Shown piece by piece: positions 30,013 through 43,661 of a stretch of 64,000 bases of DNA. Each line of letters begins with the position of its first letter. Positions within the stretch are counted from its first letter, which is position 1. Both the position numbers and the translations under genes were made by a program. The stretch comes from Methylophilales bacterium HTCC2181 (GTDB taxonomy: Bacteria; Pseudomonadota; Gammaproteobacteria; Burkholderiales; Methylophilaceae), in NCBI GenBank assembly GCA_000168995.1, contig AAUX01000001.1, forward strand, positions 248,001 to 312,000, given 5' to 3'. The notes beneath the pieces were generated by a model, which saw nothing but the letters and a program-made list of their open reading frames with translations, searched no databases and was not told where the DNA came from.

Positions 30013-31142
30013 AATTGGGCGTATATTTTTTTACAATAGGATCGGATTATTCCGTGATAATGGTCATCATTCATTAAAAAAGCATCATGCCCGCTAACAG
30101 CCGATAATTCTGCATAGCTTACTTTTAGGCTATTATCTAATAAGCCCTTAACAATTTCTTTAGAGCGATCAGGTGAGAACCTCCAATCACTAGCAAAAGA
30201 AATAACGAGAAAGTCTGCCTTGGCATTTTTAAATACCCTGCTTAAATTTTCTGGATTTCCTTTTGCTGGATCGAAGTAGTCCAATGCTTTAGTCATTCTT
30301 ATGTAGGTATTCGCATCAAATTCGTTAGCAAATTTGTCGCCTTGATAATTGAGGTAGGACTCAATATCAAACTCAGTATTAAAGTTATATTGATAGTCCT
30401 TTTTTTTTGTTTTTCGACCAAACTTTGTCCCCATCACATCATTGGATAGGTAAGTGATGTGGCCAAGCATCCGGGCTATTCTTAAGCCACGCTTTGGTAT
30501 TTTATTTTCTTGATAATAGTCCCCGTTTGAAAAGTCTGGGTCAGTAATAATTGATTGGCGTGCCACTTCATTGAACGCTATATTCTGTGCAGTTAAATTA
30601 GGCGCAGCAGCAATAATGATCGAATGATCTATTTTATCTGGATATTGAATTGACCATTGGAGCGATTGCATGCCTCCTAGACTGCCCCCAACAACCGCGG
30701 CTAATCTATCTATTCCTAAGTCGGACAGGAGTGTTTTTTGAGTCTCAACCCAGTCCTTGACGGTTACGATAGGGAACTTTGATCCCCAGACCTTTTTAGT
30801 TTTTGGATTGATACTTTTTGGACCGGTACTTCCATGACTTCCTCCAAGATTGTTAACCCCAATAACAAAAAATTTTCTTGTATCTAGCGGCTTTCCTGGA
30901 CCTATTAAATTATCCCACCATCCTGGATGCTTATCTTTTGTTGAGTAGCGACCTGCCAAATGATGATTTCCGGATAAGGCATGACACACTAAAATAGCGT
31001 TATTCTTTTTTTTATTTAATTTACCATAAGTTTCATAAATTAATTCATAGCTATCAAGCGTTTTCCCACATGCAAGTTTGATGGGGCTGGAACACTTAAA
31101 GATCGATGGCTTAACAATACCGACTGAATTTTTTTCTTCCAT
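30009..31142 (-). CDS. metX: Homoserine O-acyltransferase MetX
   Basis: Alpha/beta-hydrolase-fold enzyme that activates homoserine for methionine synthesis. It has 377 residues. The nucleophile Ser is in [14 protein letters not shown], the Asp in FASDWRFSP and the His in SGHDAFL. MetX proteins paired with MetW have in several cases proved to use succinyl-CoA rather than acetyl-CoA, so I leave the acyl donor open. It is followed directly by metW, then the AmpG-like gene. A 37-base gap separates it from prmC upstream. Confidence 0.95.
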   Translation of the reverse strand: MEEKNSVGIVKPSIFKCSSPIKLACGKTLDSYELIYETYGKLNKKKNNAILVCHALSGNHHLAGRYSTKDKHPGWWDNLIGPGKPLDTRKFFVIGVNNLGGSHGSTGPKSINPKTKKVWGSKFPIVTVKDWVETQKTLLSDLGIDRLAAVVGGSLGGMQSLQWSIQYPDKIDHSIIIAAAPNLTAQNIAFNEVARQSIITDPDFSNGDYYQENKIPKRGLRIARMLGHITYLSNDVMGTKFGRKTKKKDYQYNFNTEFDIESYLNYQGDKFANEFDANTYIRMTKALDYFDPAKGNPENLSRVFKNAKADFLVISFASDWRFSPDRSKEIVKGLLDNSLKVSYAELSAVSGHDAFLMNDDHYHGIIRSYCKKIYAQL

Positions 31143-31179
31143 AATCTTAATTATAACTGGTTAGATTCGCCTTCCGATA

Positions 31180-32031
31180 TTATATTTTCACCCCGCTGGT
31201 TATTCGAATCCGGCTATTAATATCTTGATATTGTCTAACATTGTTAAAAGTATTTGCAGTAAAGATATTTTTTACCGTTGGCGCCTGGTCGAAGCCATGC
31301 TCAATCATAAGGAGCCCTGCTTTATTCAAATATTGTTTGGCATTTTTAACAATATCTGTAATAGCTTGAAGACCGCCCAATTCAGACATGAGTGCAATCT
31401 GAGGTTGTTCTAATAGCTCAGGATGTTTTAAATGCTTATCGTTTTTGGGGATATATGGAGGGTTGCTAACTATGACATCAAATTTGCCAGGCGGAATCTT
31501 CTCAAACCAATTACTTTCTACGAATTGAATATTTTTTAAGCCTGAATTTCCCCCATTGATTTTTGCTACCTTTATTGCCTCGGATGAAATATCACTTAAT
31601 GTTATTTGTGCATTGAAAAAATGGTGGGCAAGCGTCAATCCTATGACTCCTGACCCAGTTCCCAGGTCAAGAATCTTTAAAGAAGAATCTTCTTTGTTAT
31701 TCTGAATGAGAATATCAATCATTAGCTCGGTATCTTGTCTGGGAATTAGTGTTTGCTGATTTATATAATAGGTTCTTCCATAAAAATCCCATTCTTTAAA
31801 AAGATAGGCTAAAGGCGTTCCCAATAATCGTTGTTTGACTATGGATTCAATCAGGCCCGCATCATTTTCCGAAATTTTTTTGTTTCTACCGATAATTAAT
31901 TGGGTGGATGTTTCTTTCAATACAAATTGGAGAATAAATTGTGCTTCAAGCTCGGCTTCTCTGGCTGTGATCGTGGATAAATTTTGCAGTTCGATACCAA
32001 TTTTTTTTCGATAAGAACGGATAGACTCCAT
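31180..32031 (-). CDS. prmC: Peptide chain release factor glutamine methyltransferase PrmC
   Basis: Methylates the Gln of the GGQ motif in RF1 and RF2. It has 283 residues. A helical N-terminal domain contains 'TPLAYLFKEWDFYGR', followed by the SAM motif ILDLGTGSGVIGLTL and the substrate-binding NPPYIP. It begins 2 bases after its own substrate gene prfA, the usual hemA-prfA-prmC order. Confidence 0.97.
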   Translation of the reverse strand: MESIRSYRKKIGIELQNLSTITAREAELEAQFILQFVLKETSTQLIIGRNKKISENDAGLIESIVKQRLLGTPLAYLFKEWDFYGRTYYINQQTLIPRQDTELMIDILIQNNKEDSSLKILDLGTGSGVIGLTLAHHFFNAQITLSDISSEAIKVAKINGGNSGLKNIQFVESNWFEKIPPGKFDVIVSNPPYIPKNDKHLKHPELLEQPQIALMSELGGLQAITDIVKNAKQYLNKAGLLMIEHGFDQAPTVKNIFTANTFNNVRQYQDINSRIRITSGVKI

Positions 32032-32033
32032 GC

Positions 32034-33113
32034 CTAGTCTTCGTCAAGTTGAGCCAACAGATCCGCTTGATGTTCAGATGTTAGGTTGTCGATTAGCTCA
32101 GTTAAGTCACCATCCATAACAAAATCTATTTTATATAAAGTCAAATTAATTCTATGGTCAGTAATTCTTCCCTGAGGAAAGTTATACGTTCGAATCCTTT
32201 CGCTTCTATCGCCACTTCCAATTAATGATTTTCTTTCGGTAGCAATTTTTGATTGCTGGTCATTAATTTGTGCATCTTTAATCCTGGCTGCAAGAATACT
32301 CATTGCTTGGGCTTTATTCCGGTGCTGCGATCTATCATCTTGGCACTCAACCACTATGCCGGTCGGTGCATGCGTAATTCTCACAGCAGAATCAGTTTTG
32401 TTAATATGCTGACCACCCGCTCCCGAAGCTCTGTAGGTATCAATACGAATATCAGCGGGATTTATATCTACATCGCTAATTTCATCTGCTTCAGCAAGCA
32501 CGGCGACTGTGCAAGCTGATGTATGAATTCGGCCTTGGGTTTCAGTATCGGGAACGCGCTGTACACGATGTCCTCCCGATTCAAACTTCAGCTTAGAGTA
32601 AGCTCCTTGACCAATAACCTTTGCAATGATTTCTTTAAAGCCACCAACTTCTGACTCATTAGATGATATTACTTCAAGTTGCCAGCGCATTCTTTCAGCA
32701 TATCGGCTGTACATTCTAAAGATATCACCTGCAAAAAGGGCAGATTCATCTCCTCCTGCTCCAGCTCTTATTTCAAGAAAAATATTCTTCTCGTCGTTTG
32801 GGTCTTTTGGCAATAAGAGAGTTTGAAGCTGTTCCTCCAGCATTATAATTTTTGCTTTATTAGCATCTATTTCGTCTTGCGCAAAGGATTTCATTTCAGG
32901 GTCGCTTAACATTTCTTTCGCGTCATTCATATCTTTTGTATGCCGAGTAAATTCTTGATAAATATCAACTACAGGCAAAATATCTGAATGTTCTTTTGAT
33001 ATTTTTTTATAACGATCCATATCTTTTGTTGCTTCTTCGCTACTTAGTTCATCATTAAGCTCTTCTAAGCGATTCTGAAGAGCATTTAATTTGTTTTGCA
33101 TCGAGGATTTCAT
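32034..33113 (-). CDS. prfA: Peptide chain release factor 1 (RF1)
   Basis: Terminates translation at UAA and UAG. It has 359 residues. The peptidyl-tRNA hydrolysis motif GGQ is in [18 protein letters not shown] near residue 230, and the codon-reading PxT loop is P-D-T in [15 protein letters not shown]. Its Gln is the PrmC target. A start 12 bases later (MQNKL) is possible. It lies 4 bases after hemA. Confidence 0.98.
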   Translation of the reverse strand: MKSSMQNKLNALQNRLEELNDELSSEEATKDMDRYKKISKEHSDILPVVDIYQEFTRHTKDMNDAKEMLSDPEMKSFAQDEIDANKAKIIMLEEQLQTLLLPKDPNDEKNIFLEIRAGAGGDESALFAGDIFRMYSRYAERMRWQLEVISSNESEVGGFKEIIAKVIGQGAYSKLKFESGGHRVQRVPDTETQGRIHTSACTVAVLAEADEISDVDINPADIRIDTYRASGAGGQHINKTDSAVRITHAPTGIVVECQDDRSQHRNKAQAMSILAARIKDAQINDQQSKIATERKSLIGSGDRSERIRTYNFPQGRITDHRINLTLYKIDFVMDGDLTELIDNLTSEHQADLLAQLDED

Positions 33114-33117
33114 TGTC

Positions 33118-34362
33118 TTAGTCTTCTACCTTATATATTTTCTTGAAAAGCTCTAAGGCCTCTTCTAATTTTCGGCTGGATAGCTCGTTTAATACTTTGG
33201 TTGGCTGATGAAGTAATTTTTTTGAGAGATTCCTGCTTAATTTTTCCATTACTTCATCGACAGGCGCTCCATTATCTACCTCTTTATTTGCTTTTAATAA
33301 TTCTTTTTTTCTTAAGACTTCAAATTGCCCTCGCAGCCTTGTGATAGATGGTATAACTGTTTTTTGATTAAGCCCTTCCTTGAAATGTTTAGCTTTTTCT
33401 TTCAAAAGGTCTTGAGCTTTTTCCGCTTCAACTTCTCTCCCCAAAATACCTTCTTGTGCCAATTTAGCCAGATCATCAAAGGTATATAGGAATATATCGT
33501 CTAAGCTCCCTGCCTCCATTTCAATATCACGGGGGATAGCAAGGTCTACTAGCAACATTGGTTTATGCTTACGTATTTTTATAGCCTTTTCTATCATCCC
33601 AAGCCCAATAATCGGTAGTTGGCTGCTTGTTGAACTAATCACGATATCATAGTGGTGAATTTGATGATTAATGTCGCCTATAAGAATAGAGTCACATGCT
33701 ATTTTATTTGCTAACTGCTGCCCTTTATCGATCGATCGATTGGCGATAGTGATTTTTTTTGGTTTTTGACTTGCAAAATACTTCGCACATAGCTCTGCCA
33801 TTTCCCCTGCACCAACAAAAAGAATGCTGGTTTGTTCGATGTTTCCAAAGATACTTTTAGCAACTTTCAATATGCTTGAAGCAACTGTCGTGGTGCTCGC
33901 ACCAATTTTTGTTTTTGTTCTTACCTCTTTAGCGACTTCAAAAACTTTTTGAAATAAATAAGATAGATGTTTTTTTTGGGTTCCTGCATAATCTGCCAGC
34001 TTTGCTGCTTGCTTCATTTGCCCTAGAATTTGCGTTTCCCCCAGGATCATACTATCCAGACCAGAAGCCACTTTAAATGCATGCATTACCGCATCTTCGT
34101 TAGAAAAATGATAAAGATGGGCTTTTATCCTAGCTAGGGGTATATTTTTGTACTGCGCTAACCATTTAATCAGAGGGTCTTTTTTTCCGGAATAAAAGTA
34201 TATTTCCGTACGATTGCACGTAGAAAGAATAATGATTTCTTTAGCAAAAGTCCCATGTAATTTCCTTAAAACTGTGCTAACTACCTCAGACGGAAAAGAA
34301 AAAGCTTCCCTGAGGCTGAGCGGCGCAGTTTTATGATTAAGCCCTATAATATTTAATTCCAT
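33118..34362 (-). CDS. hemA: Glutamyl-tRNA reductase HemA
   Basis: First committed step of C5-pathway haem synthesis, reducing Glu-tRNA to glutamate-1-semialdehyde. It has 414 residues. The catalytic Cys is in [11 protein letters not shown] near residue 50; [15 protein letters not shown] is the tRNA/glutamate-binding segment, and [15 protein letters not shown] starts the NADPH domain. The C-terminal dimerisation helix contains LHQPTKVL. hemB lies later on the other strand in this window; hemL does not. Confidence 0.98.
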   Translation of the reverse strand: MELNIIGLNHKTAPLSLREAFSFPSEVVSTVLRKLHGTFAKEIIILSTCNRTEIYFYSGKKDPLIKWLAQYKNIPLARIKAHLYHFSNEDAVMHAFKVASGLDSMILGETQILGQMKQAAKLADYAGTQKKHLSYLFQKVFEVAKEVRTKTKIGASTTTVASSILKVAKSIFGNIEQTSILFVGAGEMAELCAKYFASQKPKKITIANRSIDKGQQLANKIACDSILIGDINHQIHHYDIVISSTSSQLPIIGLGMIEKAIKIRKHKPMLLVDLAIPRDIEMEAGSLDDIFLYTFDDLAKLAQEGILGREVEAEKAQDLLKEKAKHFKEGLNQKTVIPSITRLRGQFEVLRKKELLKANKEVDNGAPVDEVMEKLSRNLSKKLLHQPTKVLNELSSRKLEEALELFKKIYKVED

Positions 34363-34406
34363 ATTTTATTATCTGCGCTCGCTTTATCTTATCGCTTAAA
34401 AGGGGT

Positions 34407-34422
34407 TAAAATAGCTATTTTA
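34407..34422. promoter_or_regulatory. 16-base perfect palindrome between hemA and rpe
   Basis: TAAAATAGCTATTTTA reads the same on both strands and lies in the 98-base gap between the divergent hemA and rpe starts, 45 bases from hemA and 39 from rpe. It could be an operator for a dimeric regulator or part of overlapping promoters. In AT-rich DNA such a palindrome is not very improbable, so the call is tentative. Confidence 0.3.
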
Positions 34423-34460
34423 CAATAATAATTACTTTAAAAATTAGGAACATCAAACAT

Positions 34461-35159
34461 ATGGAAAAAAATTATAGAATAGCCCCTAGCATCTTATCAG
34501 CAAACTTTGCAAAGCTTGGACAAGAGATACAAGATGTCATTGCATCAGGAACCGATTTTGTTCATTTTGATGTGATGGACAATCACTATGTTCCTAATCT
34601 TACTATCGGCCCCTTAGTGTGCGAAGCTATAAGACCATTAACTGAGGCAACGATAGATGTGCACTTGATGGTAAAGCCAGTGGATCGAATCATTCCTGAT
34701 TTTGCAAAAGCTGGAGCGGATATCATTACCTTTCATCCTGAGGGATCGGAACATATTGACCGAAGCCTTTCTCTGGTAAGAGATAATGGCTGTAAATCGG
34801 GCTTAGTATTTAATCCTGCAACTTCGTTAGATTACCTTGATCATGTAATGGATAAAATCGATATGATTCTTCTCATGTCAGTTAATCCTGGATTTGGTGG
34901 CCAAAAGTTTATTCCAGAGACCTTAAACAAGCTTGTCCAGGCGAGAAAAAGAATTGATGCCTATGCAGAAAAAACTGGCAGACAAATTTTATTGGAAGTC
35001 GATGGGGGCGTTAATCCAAACAATATTGAAGAAATAGCTAGAGCAGGTGCCGACACATTTGTCGCTGGCTCAGCCATCTTTGGTTCTGGTAATGACAAGG
35101 ATCCTAATCGATACGATACGGTTGTTAAGTCTCTAAGGGATGCATTATCTAGGGTATAG
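34461..35159 (+). CDS. rpe: Ribulose-phosphate 3-epimerase Rpe
   Basis: TIM-barrel enzyme interconverting ribulose-5-phosphate and xylulose-5-phosphate; in a methylotroph it also serves pentose regeneration. It has 232 residues. Typical elements: [69 protein letters not shown] and [10 protein letters not shown] with the metal-binding Asp. gph and trpE-G-D-C-hemB follow directly. Confidence 0.98.
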   Translation: MEKNYRIAPSILSANFAKLGQEIQDVIASGTDFVHFDVMDNHYVPNLTIGPLVCEAIRPLTEATIDVHLMVKPVDRIIPDFAKAGADIITFHPEGSEHIDRSLSLVRDNGCKSGLVFNPATSLDYLDHVMDKIDMILLMSVNPGFGGQKFIPETLNKLVQARKRIDAYAEKTGRQILLEVDGGVNPNNIEEIARAGADTFVAGSAIFGSGNDKDPNRYDTVVKSLRDALSRV

Positions 35160-35160
35160 G

Positions 35161-35829
35161 TTGGTACAATTTAATAATATAAAAGCCATTTTTTTTGATC
35201 TGGACGGTACGCTTTTTGAAACGGCTCCGGAGCTTGTTGGTGCCATAAATAATATGCTCTCTGATCTGAAAATGCCCCCACTTGAGAATAATCAAATTAC
35301 TAACTTTATTGGCAGAGGTGCAGATAACTTAATTAGAAAATCTATTGAGTTGTCCTCTAAAAAATCCTCTGATGATTTTTTTGTCGATGCTATTGATGCC
35401 TTTCATCATCATTATGGTCTGGTTGCGCATAAAAGTCTTCCTTATGAGGGTGTTATGGAGACTATTAAATTTATTCAAAATCAGGATATAAAAATGGCAT
35501 GCATAACAAATAAACCGAGTATGTTTACCGATAAAATTATCGATGCTTCAGGCTTTACTGATTTTTTTGATTTGGTTCTATCAGGTGATACTTTAGAAAA
35601 GAGGAAACCCGACCCGCTTCCTGTTATATACGCCTGCGATTATTTTAATATCAAACCGATTGAGTCAATAATGGTGGGAGACTCAATTAATGATATTGAA
35701 GCTGGTCATTCAGCAGGAGCTTTTGTTGTCACTGTGCCTTATGGATACCAATGTGGGGACAGTATCGTTTCTCCTAAAGTCAGTTTAGCGTTAAGTGAAT
35801 TTTCAGAACTTCAGTGCGTTTTGAATTAA
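35161..35829 (+). CDS. gph: Phosphoglycolate phosphatase (HAD superfamily)
   Basis: HAD hydrolase of the Gph type that removes phosphoglycolate. Motif I is FFDLDGTLFET, motif II lies in 'MACITNKPSMF', the Lys in LEKRKPDPLP, and motif IV is IMVGDSINDIEAG. The frame reaches an ATG at 35140 inside rpe, but TTG at 35161 is preferred: it clears the rpe stop and has AGGG about 6 bases before it. That gives 222 residues. The rpe-gph-trpE order is usual in betaproteobacteria and supports the subfamily. Confidence 0.9.
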   Translation: MVQFNNIKAIFFDLDGTLFETAPELVGAINNMLSDLKMPPLENNQITNFIGRGADNLIRKSIELSSKKSSDDFFVDAIDAFHHHYGLVAHKSLPYEGVMETIKFIQNQDIKMACITNKPSMFTDKIIDASGFTDFFDLVLSGDTLEKRKPDPLPVIYACDYFNIKPIESIMVGDSINDIEAGHSAGAFVVTVPYGYQCGDSIVSPKVSLALSEFSELQCVLN

Positions 35830-35835
35830 TACATC

Positions 35836-37314
35836 ATGTTTACATCTATTACTAAAGAACAGTTTAATGCTTATCAAAAGCAGGGGTATAACAGGATACC
35901 GCTTTTGATCGAAGCACCATCTGATCTTGATTCTCCATTATCGATTTTCACAAAGTTAGCAAACGAGCCTTTTAGTTATTTATTAGAGTCGGTTGAAGGA
36001 GGGGACAAGTTTGGTAGGTATTCTATTGTTGGATTACCCTCAAAAATTCAAATAAAAATTCATAAAAATACGATCTCTATCTATAACCAAAAAGAATTGA
36101 GGGAAAAGTTTGACCATGAAAATCCACTCGATTTTGTTGAGGAGTTCATGGACAGATTCAAAGTACCAACTGACTTAACTATGCCCCGATACTCGGGGGG
36201 ATTAGCAGGTTATTTTGGGTATGAAACAATTAATTATATTGAGCCTAGGTTATGTAAAGATTTTCTCTCGGACTCCCTTAATGTGCCTGATATTTTATTG
36301 ATGCTTTCTGATGAAGTGGTTGTGATTGATAATCTTTTAGGAAAATTATTCATCATTAGCTATCTGGACCCGTCTCAGGACGATGCTTATGATATAGGCG
36401 CATTAAGACTTAGTGCCTATCTAAAAAAATTAAAAAATCACGTAGCACCCATAGAGACCTCAAAAGAAATACGAACTAAGTCTCAGTCTGAGTTCGGGGA
36501 AACGGCTTTTAAAGAGGCTATAAAAAAAGCAAAAAAATACATATACGAAGGTGATGTGATGCAAGTTGTTTTATCCCAACGTATGAGCAAGCCGTTTCAT
36601 TCGGACCCGTTAACGCTTTACCGTGCTTTAAGAGTGTTGAATCCGTCCCCTTACATGTTTTTTTATCACATGGATGACCATTTTGTAGTCGGTGCATCTC
36701 CCGAGATTTTAGTGCGATTAGAGGATAGAAAAGTTTCTGTTCGCCCCATAGCTGGAACCAGACCAAGAGGGGAGAATGAGGAAGAGGATGTGGGGTTAGA
36801 AAAAGATCTTTTAAGCGACCCAAAGGAAATAGCTGAACATGTTCAACTGATGGATCTGGGCAGAAATGATATTGGACGTGTTTCTAAAACGGGGAGTGTT
36901 AAGGTTACCGATAACATGACTATTGAAAGGTATTCGCATGTTATGCATATTGTTTCAAATGTTGAGGGCGCATTAAAGGATTCTTATAGCGCAATGGATG
37001 TATTAAAGGCAACCTTCCCCGCAGGAACAGTCAGTGGAGCACCTAAAGTGAGAGCTATGGAGATTATTAATGAACTTGAGCCAACCAAAAGAGGCATCTA
37101 TGCTGGTGCTGTCGGATATTTAGGATTTAATGGTGATATGGATGTAGCAATTGCTATACGAACGGCTGTGATTAAAGACAAGACTTTATATGTGCAAGCC
37201 GGAGCAGGTATCGTGGCCGATTCTGTTCCTGATAATGAATGGATTGAGACAAAAAATAAAGCTAGAGCTATTTTACGAGCTGCTGAGTTAGTGCAATCTG
37301 GAGAGGATAACTAG
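35836..37314 (+). CDS. trpE: Anthranilate synthase component I TrpE
   Basis: Chorismate-binding subunit that makes anthranilate using ammonia from TrpG. It has 492 residues. The N-terminal tryptophan-feedback region has [19 protein letters not shown]; the catalytic core shows '[15 protein letters not shown]', [26 protein letters not shown] and the [12 protein letters not shown] block. No leader peptide or attenuator is seen upstream; the gene follows gph by 6 bases. Confidence 0.98.
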   Translation: MFTSITKEQFNAYQKQGYNRIPLLIEAPSDLDSPLSIFTKLANEPFSYLLESVEGGDKFGRYSIVGLPSKIQIKIHKNTISIYNQKELREKFDHENPLDFVEEFMDRFKVPTDLTMPRYSGGLAGYFGYETINYIEPRLCKDFLSDSLNVPDILLMLSDEVVVIDNLLGKLFIISYLDPSQDDAYDIGALRLSAYLKKLKNHVAPIETSKEIRTKSQSEFGETAFKEAIKKAKKYIYEGDVMQVVLSQRMSKPFHSDPLTLYRALRVLNPSPYMFFYHMDDHFVVGASPEILVRLEDRKVSVRPIAGTRPRGENEEEDVGLEKDLLSDPKEIAEHVQLMDLGRNDIGRVSKTGSVKVTDNMTIERYSHVMHIVSNVEGALKDSYSAMDVLKATFPAGTVSGAPKVRAMEIINELEPTKRGIYAGAVGYLGFNGDMDVAIAIRTAVIKDKTLYVQAGAGIVADSVPDNEWIETKNKARAILRAAELVQSGEDN

Positions 37315-37315
37315 T

Positions 37316-37885
37316 ATGTTGTTGATGATTGATAACTACGATTCATTTACTTACAATCTCGTACAGTATTTTTCTGAATTAGGACAAGAAGTCCTTGTGC
37401 ATCGCAATGATCAAATTTCTATTGAAGCGATAACCCGTTTAAATCCAGAGTTTATTGTAATTTCTCCGGGACCTTGCACTCCTAATGAGGCAGGAATTTC
37501 ATTAAGCATTGTGAATCAATTTCAGGGCAAGATTCCAATCTTAGGGGTATGTTTGGGTCATCAGACCATCGGCCAAGCGTTTGGTGGAAAGATTATTCAT
37601 GCACAAACCATCATGCATGGTAAAACGTCACAAATTCATCATAATCAACGAGGAGTTTTCAGAGGCCTTGCCAACCCATTCATTGCAACACGATATCATT
37701 CTCTCGTTATTGAGAGAGAATCACTTCCCTCATGTTTTGAGGTGACGGCTTGGACTGATGACCAAGAAATAATGGGAGTACGACATAAAGAACTAGCCAT
37801 TGAGGGCGTTCAGTTTCATCCTGAATCTATTCTTACGCAGTATGGACATGACTTACTAAGGAATTTTATAGAAAATGATGACTGA
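37316..37885 (+). CDS. trpG: Anthranilate synthase component II TrpG
   Basis: Class I glutamine amidotransferase of 189 residues. Catalytic triad: Cys in [15 protein letters not shown], His and Glu in [10 protein letters not shown]. The start [14 protein letters not shown] is typical. It is a separate gene, not fused to TrpD. In organisms without a separate PabA it may also serve folate synthesis. trpD overlaps its end by 11 bases. Confidence 0.97.
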   Translation: MLLMIDNYDSFTYNLVQYFSELGQEVLVHRNDQISIEAITRLNPEFIVISPGPCTPNEAGISLSIVNQFQGKIPILGVCLGHQTIGQAFGGKIIHAQTIMHGKTSQIHHNQRGVFRGLANPFIATRYHSLVIERESLPSCFEVTAWTDDQEIMGVRHKELAIEGVQFHPESILTQYGHDLLRNFIENDD

Positions 37886-38892
37886 TTCTATCCATGATTA
37901 TTTAACCCAATTAATTGAAGGAAGAAATTTATCGGACGATGAAATGACGGATGTTATGTCAAAAATTATGACCGGTAAATTAACCCCAGCACAGATTGCT
38001 GGCTTTATGATGGGTATGAGAATAAAAGGAGAGACGACGGAGGAAATTGCCGCTGCGGCACAAGTAATGCGTGAACAATCCCAGCACGTAACATTGACAA
38101 ATCGGCAGCACTTAATAGACACTTGTGGGACGGGGGGTGACAACCTGCAAACATTTAATGTTTCAACGCTAAGTGCAATCATTTCAGCCGCAGCAGGTGC
38201 GAGAGTGGCTAAACACGGAGGGAGATCCGTTTCTTCAAAATGTGGAAGTGCAGATGTTTTGGAAGCTTTGGGGGTGAACGTCAATTTAACGCATGAGAGT
38301 ATTGCGGCTTTGGTTGACAAGATCGGTATCGGCTTTATGTTTGCACCTAACTACCATCCTGCTATGAGATACGTTGCTCCCGTAAGGAAAGAGCTGGGCA
38401 TACGAACATTCTTTAATTTGCTGGGACCATTAACTAATCCAGCTAATGCACGGTCTCAAGTGGTAGGGGTATTTAGCAAGCAACTATGCACCACTTTTGC
38501 ACAAGCCCTTCGTACTCTTGGAAGCCATCATGTAATGATTGTATCCGGCGCAGACGGTATGGACGAAATTTCGATAACAGGCCCGACTCATGTTGCAGAA
38601 TTAAAAAATAATCGTGTCGAGGAGTTCACAATACAGCCCGATGACTTTAATTTACCGGTTGGTAGTATTGAGGATATTATGGTGGAAAACGTTGAGCAAT
38701 CCAAAGCCATTATTATGAACATACTTCATGGCGAACATTCCACAGCTAGAAATATCACTTTATTGAATGCTGGTGCTGCTATATATGTGAGTGGCATCGC
38801 CCAAGATCTTCAGAAGGGAATCGAAAAAGCCGCCACGGTTGTGGATAATGGGCAAGCATTGAAAAAATTAAATGAATTAGTGAAAGAATCTC

Positions 38893-38900
<8 letters not shown>
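37875..38900 (+). CDS. trpD: Anthranilate phosphoribosyltransferase TrpD
   Basis: Adds phosphoribose to anthranilate. It has 341 residues with the helical N-terminal domain and PRPP motif [17 protein letters not shown]; the second site [21 protein letters not shown] and [10 protein letters not shown] are also seen. Two ATGs in tandem (37875 and 37878) could both start it. It overlaps trpG by 11 bases and trpC by 8, consistent with coupled translation. Confidence 0.98.
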
Positions 38901-41265
<2,365 letters not shown>

Positions 41266-41280
41266 GGCAATGCATTACGA

Positions 41281-43566
41281 TTAATTGATCATAAAATAGG
41301 CGTTATTCTGTGGAAGAAACTCATCGTAAAAATACTCATAGATCCCCGGCTCGTTTACTCCCGCTAAAGTCCCATCAGACTCTTTTACCTTGAGAGGGAG
41401 AATACCTTCTGGCTCAACGAGCATTTTTACTGGATAATCCTCTAGGATGGGTTCCATATAGTCAATCCAAATGGGTAGCGCAGCTCTTGATCCGGTTTCT
41501 TTATTTCCTAGGGGCTTGGGCTGAGGGAAGCCCATCCATGTGACAGTCACAATATCCGGGTTATAGCCGGCAAACCATGCATCAATTAAATTATTGGTCG
41601 TGCCTGTTTTCCCAGCAATGTCACTTCTTTTGAGTCTTTTTGCTTTTCTGGCGGTGCCAGTATTAATGACTTCTTTAAGCATATCCGTCATGATAAATGC
41701 ATTCCTTGGGTCAATAATCCTAGGGACTTCTGCGTTCATTAATGCTGAACTTAGCTTTACTTTACGGCCTTTAGAGTCAATAATTTTTTCAATAAAATAC
41801 GGTTTTTTTAGGTAGCCCCCGTTAGCAAAAACACTATATGCCGAAACCATTTCCATGGCTGTCACTTCGCCAACACCCAAAGCCATAGAAAGATATGGTT
41901 GGTGTTTTTTGGGATCAAACCCAAAGCGTGAAACATAGTCCTGGGCATATTTTGGGCCAATATGTTTTAACACGCGGATCGCAACTAAGTTTTTTGATTT
42001 AGCTAAACCCTCTCGCAAGCGAACGGGGCCTGAGAATTTTTCATTGTAATTTTGTGGCTCCCAGTTCTCCGAGGAATTAAGTTCTGCCGCAGTGATATAA
42101 AGGTACCCATCATTAACTAATGTTGCCGCATTCAGTCCTTTCTCAAGTGCAGCAGAGTATATAAAAGGTTTAAAAATAGAGCCAGGCTGTCTTTGTGCTT
42201 GCGTGACATGATTGTACTTATTGCGATAGAAATCAAATCCTCCTACCAATGCCACAATTGCGCCTGTTTGAGGATCCATAGATATGAGGGAGCTTTCTAC
42301 TTCAGGCAGCTGGGTTACATGCCAAACACCACGATTTTTAACAAATCGCATAACTACCCCTGGCTTTATAAGTCTTTCGCCTTCTTCCTCAATACGAAAG
42401 TCCTCTTGAACCAGTTTTAACCCTCTTTTGTAGATGTTGATCTGTTGTCCGTTTTTTAATAAGGCGGTGATTTGAAGCGGTTGGGCTGAGAGAACAACGC
42501 CGGGGATAAAGTCTCCGTAGGTGGGGATGAGCCTTAATTGTTGGAGCAGGTGTTTGTTACGCGCTTTATCATCTTGGTAATCCTTTGCTTCTAGATTCAT
42601 GAAATTTTCGGGTGGAGTTAGGCCGTTACGAATCATGTAATGAATAAAATTATTCTGCACCGCCCTATTAGCATATATCTGGTTACGTTTTTTGATGGTA
42701 GTAAATACCTTGAGTCCGCTGGTGTAGATCCCTTCGCCAAATTCAGCATAAAGCTCTTGCCTCACCATTTCTGCGACATAGTCGGCTTTTAACTCCCGCT
42801 TACTGACCGAGTCCCTCAGATCAATGGCCTCTTCGAGGGCTATTTGGTAGGTAGCGTTATCGATATAACCATGCCTTAACATACTCCGAAGTACTGCTTG
42901 CTGTCTTTGAATCGCTAACTCAGGATTAACTAGCGGGTTGTACCTACTGGGTGCTTTAGGAAGGCCTGCCAGCAAAGCCGACTCTGCCAAATTAAGCTCG
43001 GCAAGACTTTTATTAAAGTAGGTATTAGCTGCAGCAGAAAAGCCAAAGGCTCGCTGACCTAAATAAATTTGATTAATATAAAGCTCAAGAATTTCCTCTT
43101 TGGATAAGGAATTTTCTATTTTTATTGCCAGTAATATCTCATTAATTTTTCTTTTAAATGTTCTTTCGGATGAAAGGAAAAAATTACGTGCCACTTGCAT
43201 CGTGATCGTGCTTGCCCCCTCATGCCCTTGGCCGGAGATATTTTTCAGTGCAGCTCGCAGGACACCGATGATATCAATCCCCGGATGCTCGAAGAACCGT
43301 CTGTCCTCAATCGCCAAAATGGCATTGATCATTTTTTGCGGGACATGTTTAATCAGGACGTGATTACGCCTTTCCTCTCCAAACTCTGCTATCAATAAAC
43401 CTTCTTTTGAAAAAACTTGTAGCGGCTCTTTAGGTCGGTATTGTTGAAGGTGACTAACGTTCGGTAGCGTGGGATAAATGAGGACAACAATAAAAAACAC
43501 TAAAGCCATTAACGACATGCCTGCCAGCATCATGATTACGAGGTAATTTTTTATTTTTGTAAACAT
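41281..43566 (-). CDS. mrcA: Penicillin-binding protein 1A (bifunctional)
   Basis: Class A PBP: glycan polymerase plus transpeptidase, anchored in the inner membrane (helix at about 8-30). GT51 motifs: AIEDRRFFEHPGID with the catalytic Glu, GASTITMQVARNFFL and KINEILLAIKIE. Transpeptidase motifs: S-x-x-K in PGSIFKPF, S-K-N in AKSKNLVAIR and K-T-G in AGKTGTTN. An inserted OB-like domain lies between. The frame opens with TTG at 43593; ATG at 43566 is chosen (761 residues). It is divergent from aroK across 95 bases, with no pil genes between. Confidence 0.97.
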   Translation of the reverse strand: MFTKIKNYLVIMMLAGMSLMALVFFIVVLIYPTLPNVSHLQQYRPKEPLQVFSKEGLLIAEFGEERRNHVLIKHVPQKMINAILAIEDRRFFEHPGIDIIGVLRAALKNISGQGHEGASTITMQVARNFFLSSERTFKRKINEILLAIKIENSLSKEEILELYINQIYLGQRAFGFSAAANTYFNKSLAELNLAESALLAGLPKAPSRYNPLVNPELAIQRQQAVLRSMLRHGYIDNATYQIALEEAIDLRDSVSKRELKADYVAEMVRQELYAEFGEGIYTSGLKVFTTIKKRNQIYANRAVQNNFIHYMIRNGLTPPENFMNLEAKDYQDDKARNKHLLQQLRLIPTYGDFIPGVVLSAQPLQITALLKNGQQINIYKRGLKLVQEDFRIEEEGERLIKPGVVMRFVKNRGVWHVTQLPEVESSLISMDPQTGAIVALVGGFDFYRNKYNHVTQAQRQPGSIFKPFIYSAALEKGLNAATLVNDGYLYITAAELNSSENWEPQNYNEKFSGPVRLREGLAKSKNLVAIRVLKHIGPKYAQDYVSRFGFDPKKHQPYLSMALGVGEVTAMEMVSAYSVFANGGYLKKPYFIEKIIDSKGRKVKLSSALMNAEVPRIIDPRNAFIMTDMLKEVINTGTARKAKRLKRSDIAGKTGTTNNLIDAWFAGYNPDIVTVTWMGFPQPKPLGNKETGSRAALPIWIDYMEPILEDYPVKMLVEPEGILPLKVKESDGTLAGVNEPGIYEYFYDEFLPQNNAYFMIN

Positions 43567-43661
43567 GTGATGAAAATTTCTTTTTCTCCGCAAAGGTTTA
43601 TTATAGAGGTATAAGTAAATTTATTTTGCATAAAACGAAAAAATTTAAGTGAAACAACGGT

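Noticed and set aside
36518-36823. Minus-strand frame opposite trpE
   Set aside because: Shadow of the conserved TrpE catalytic core; no signal for expression.
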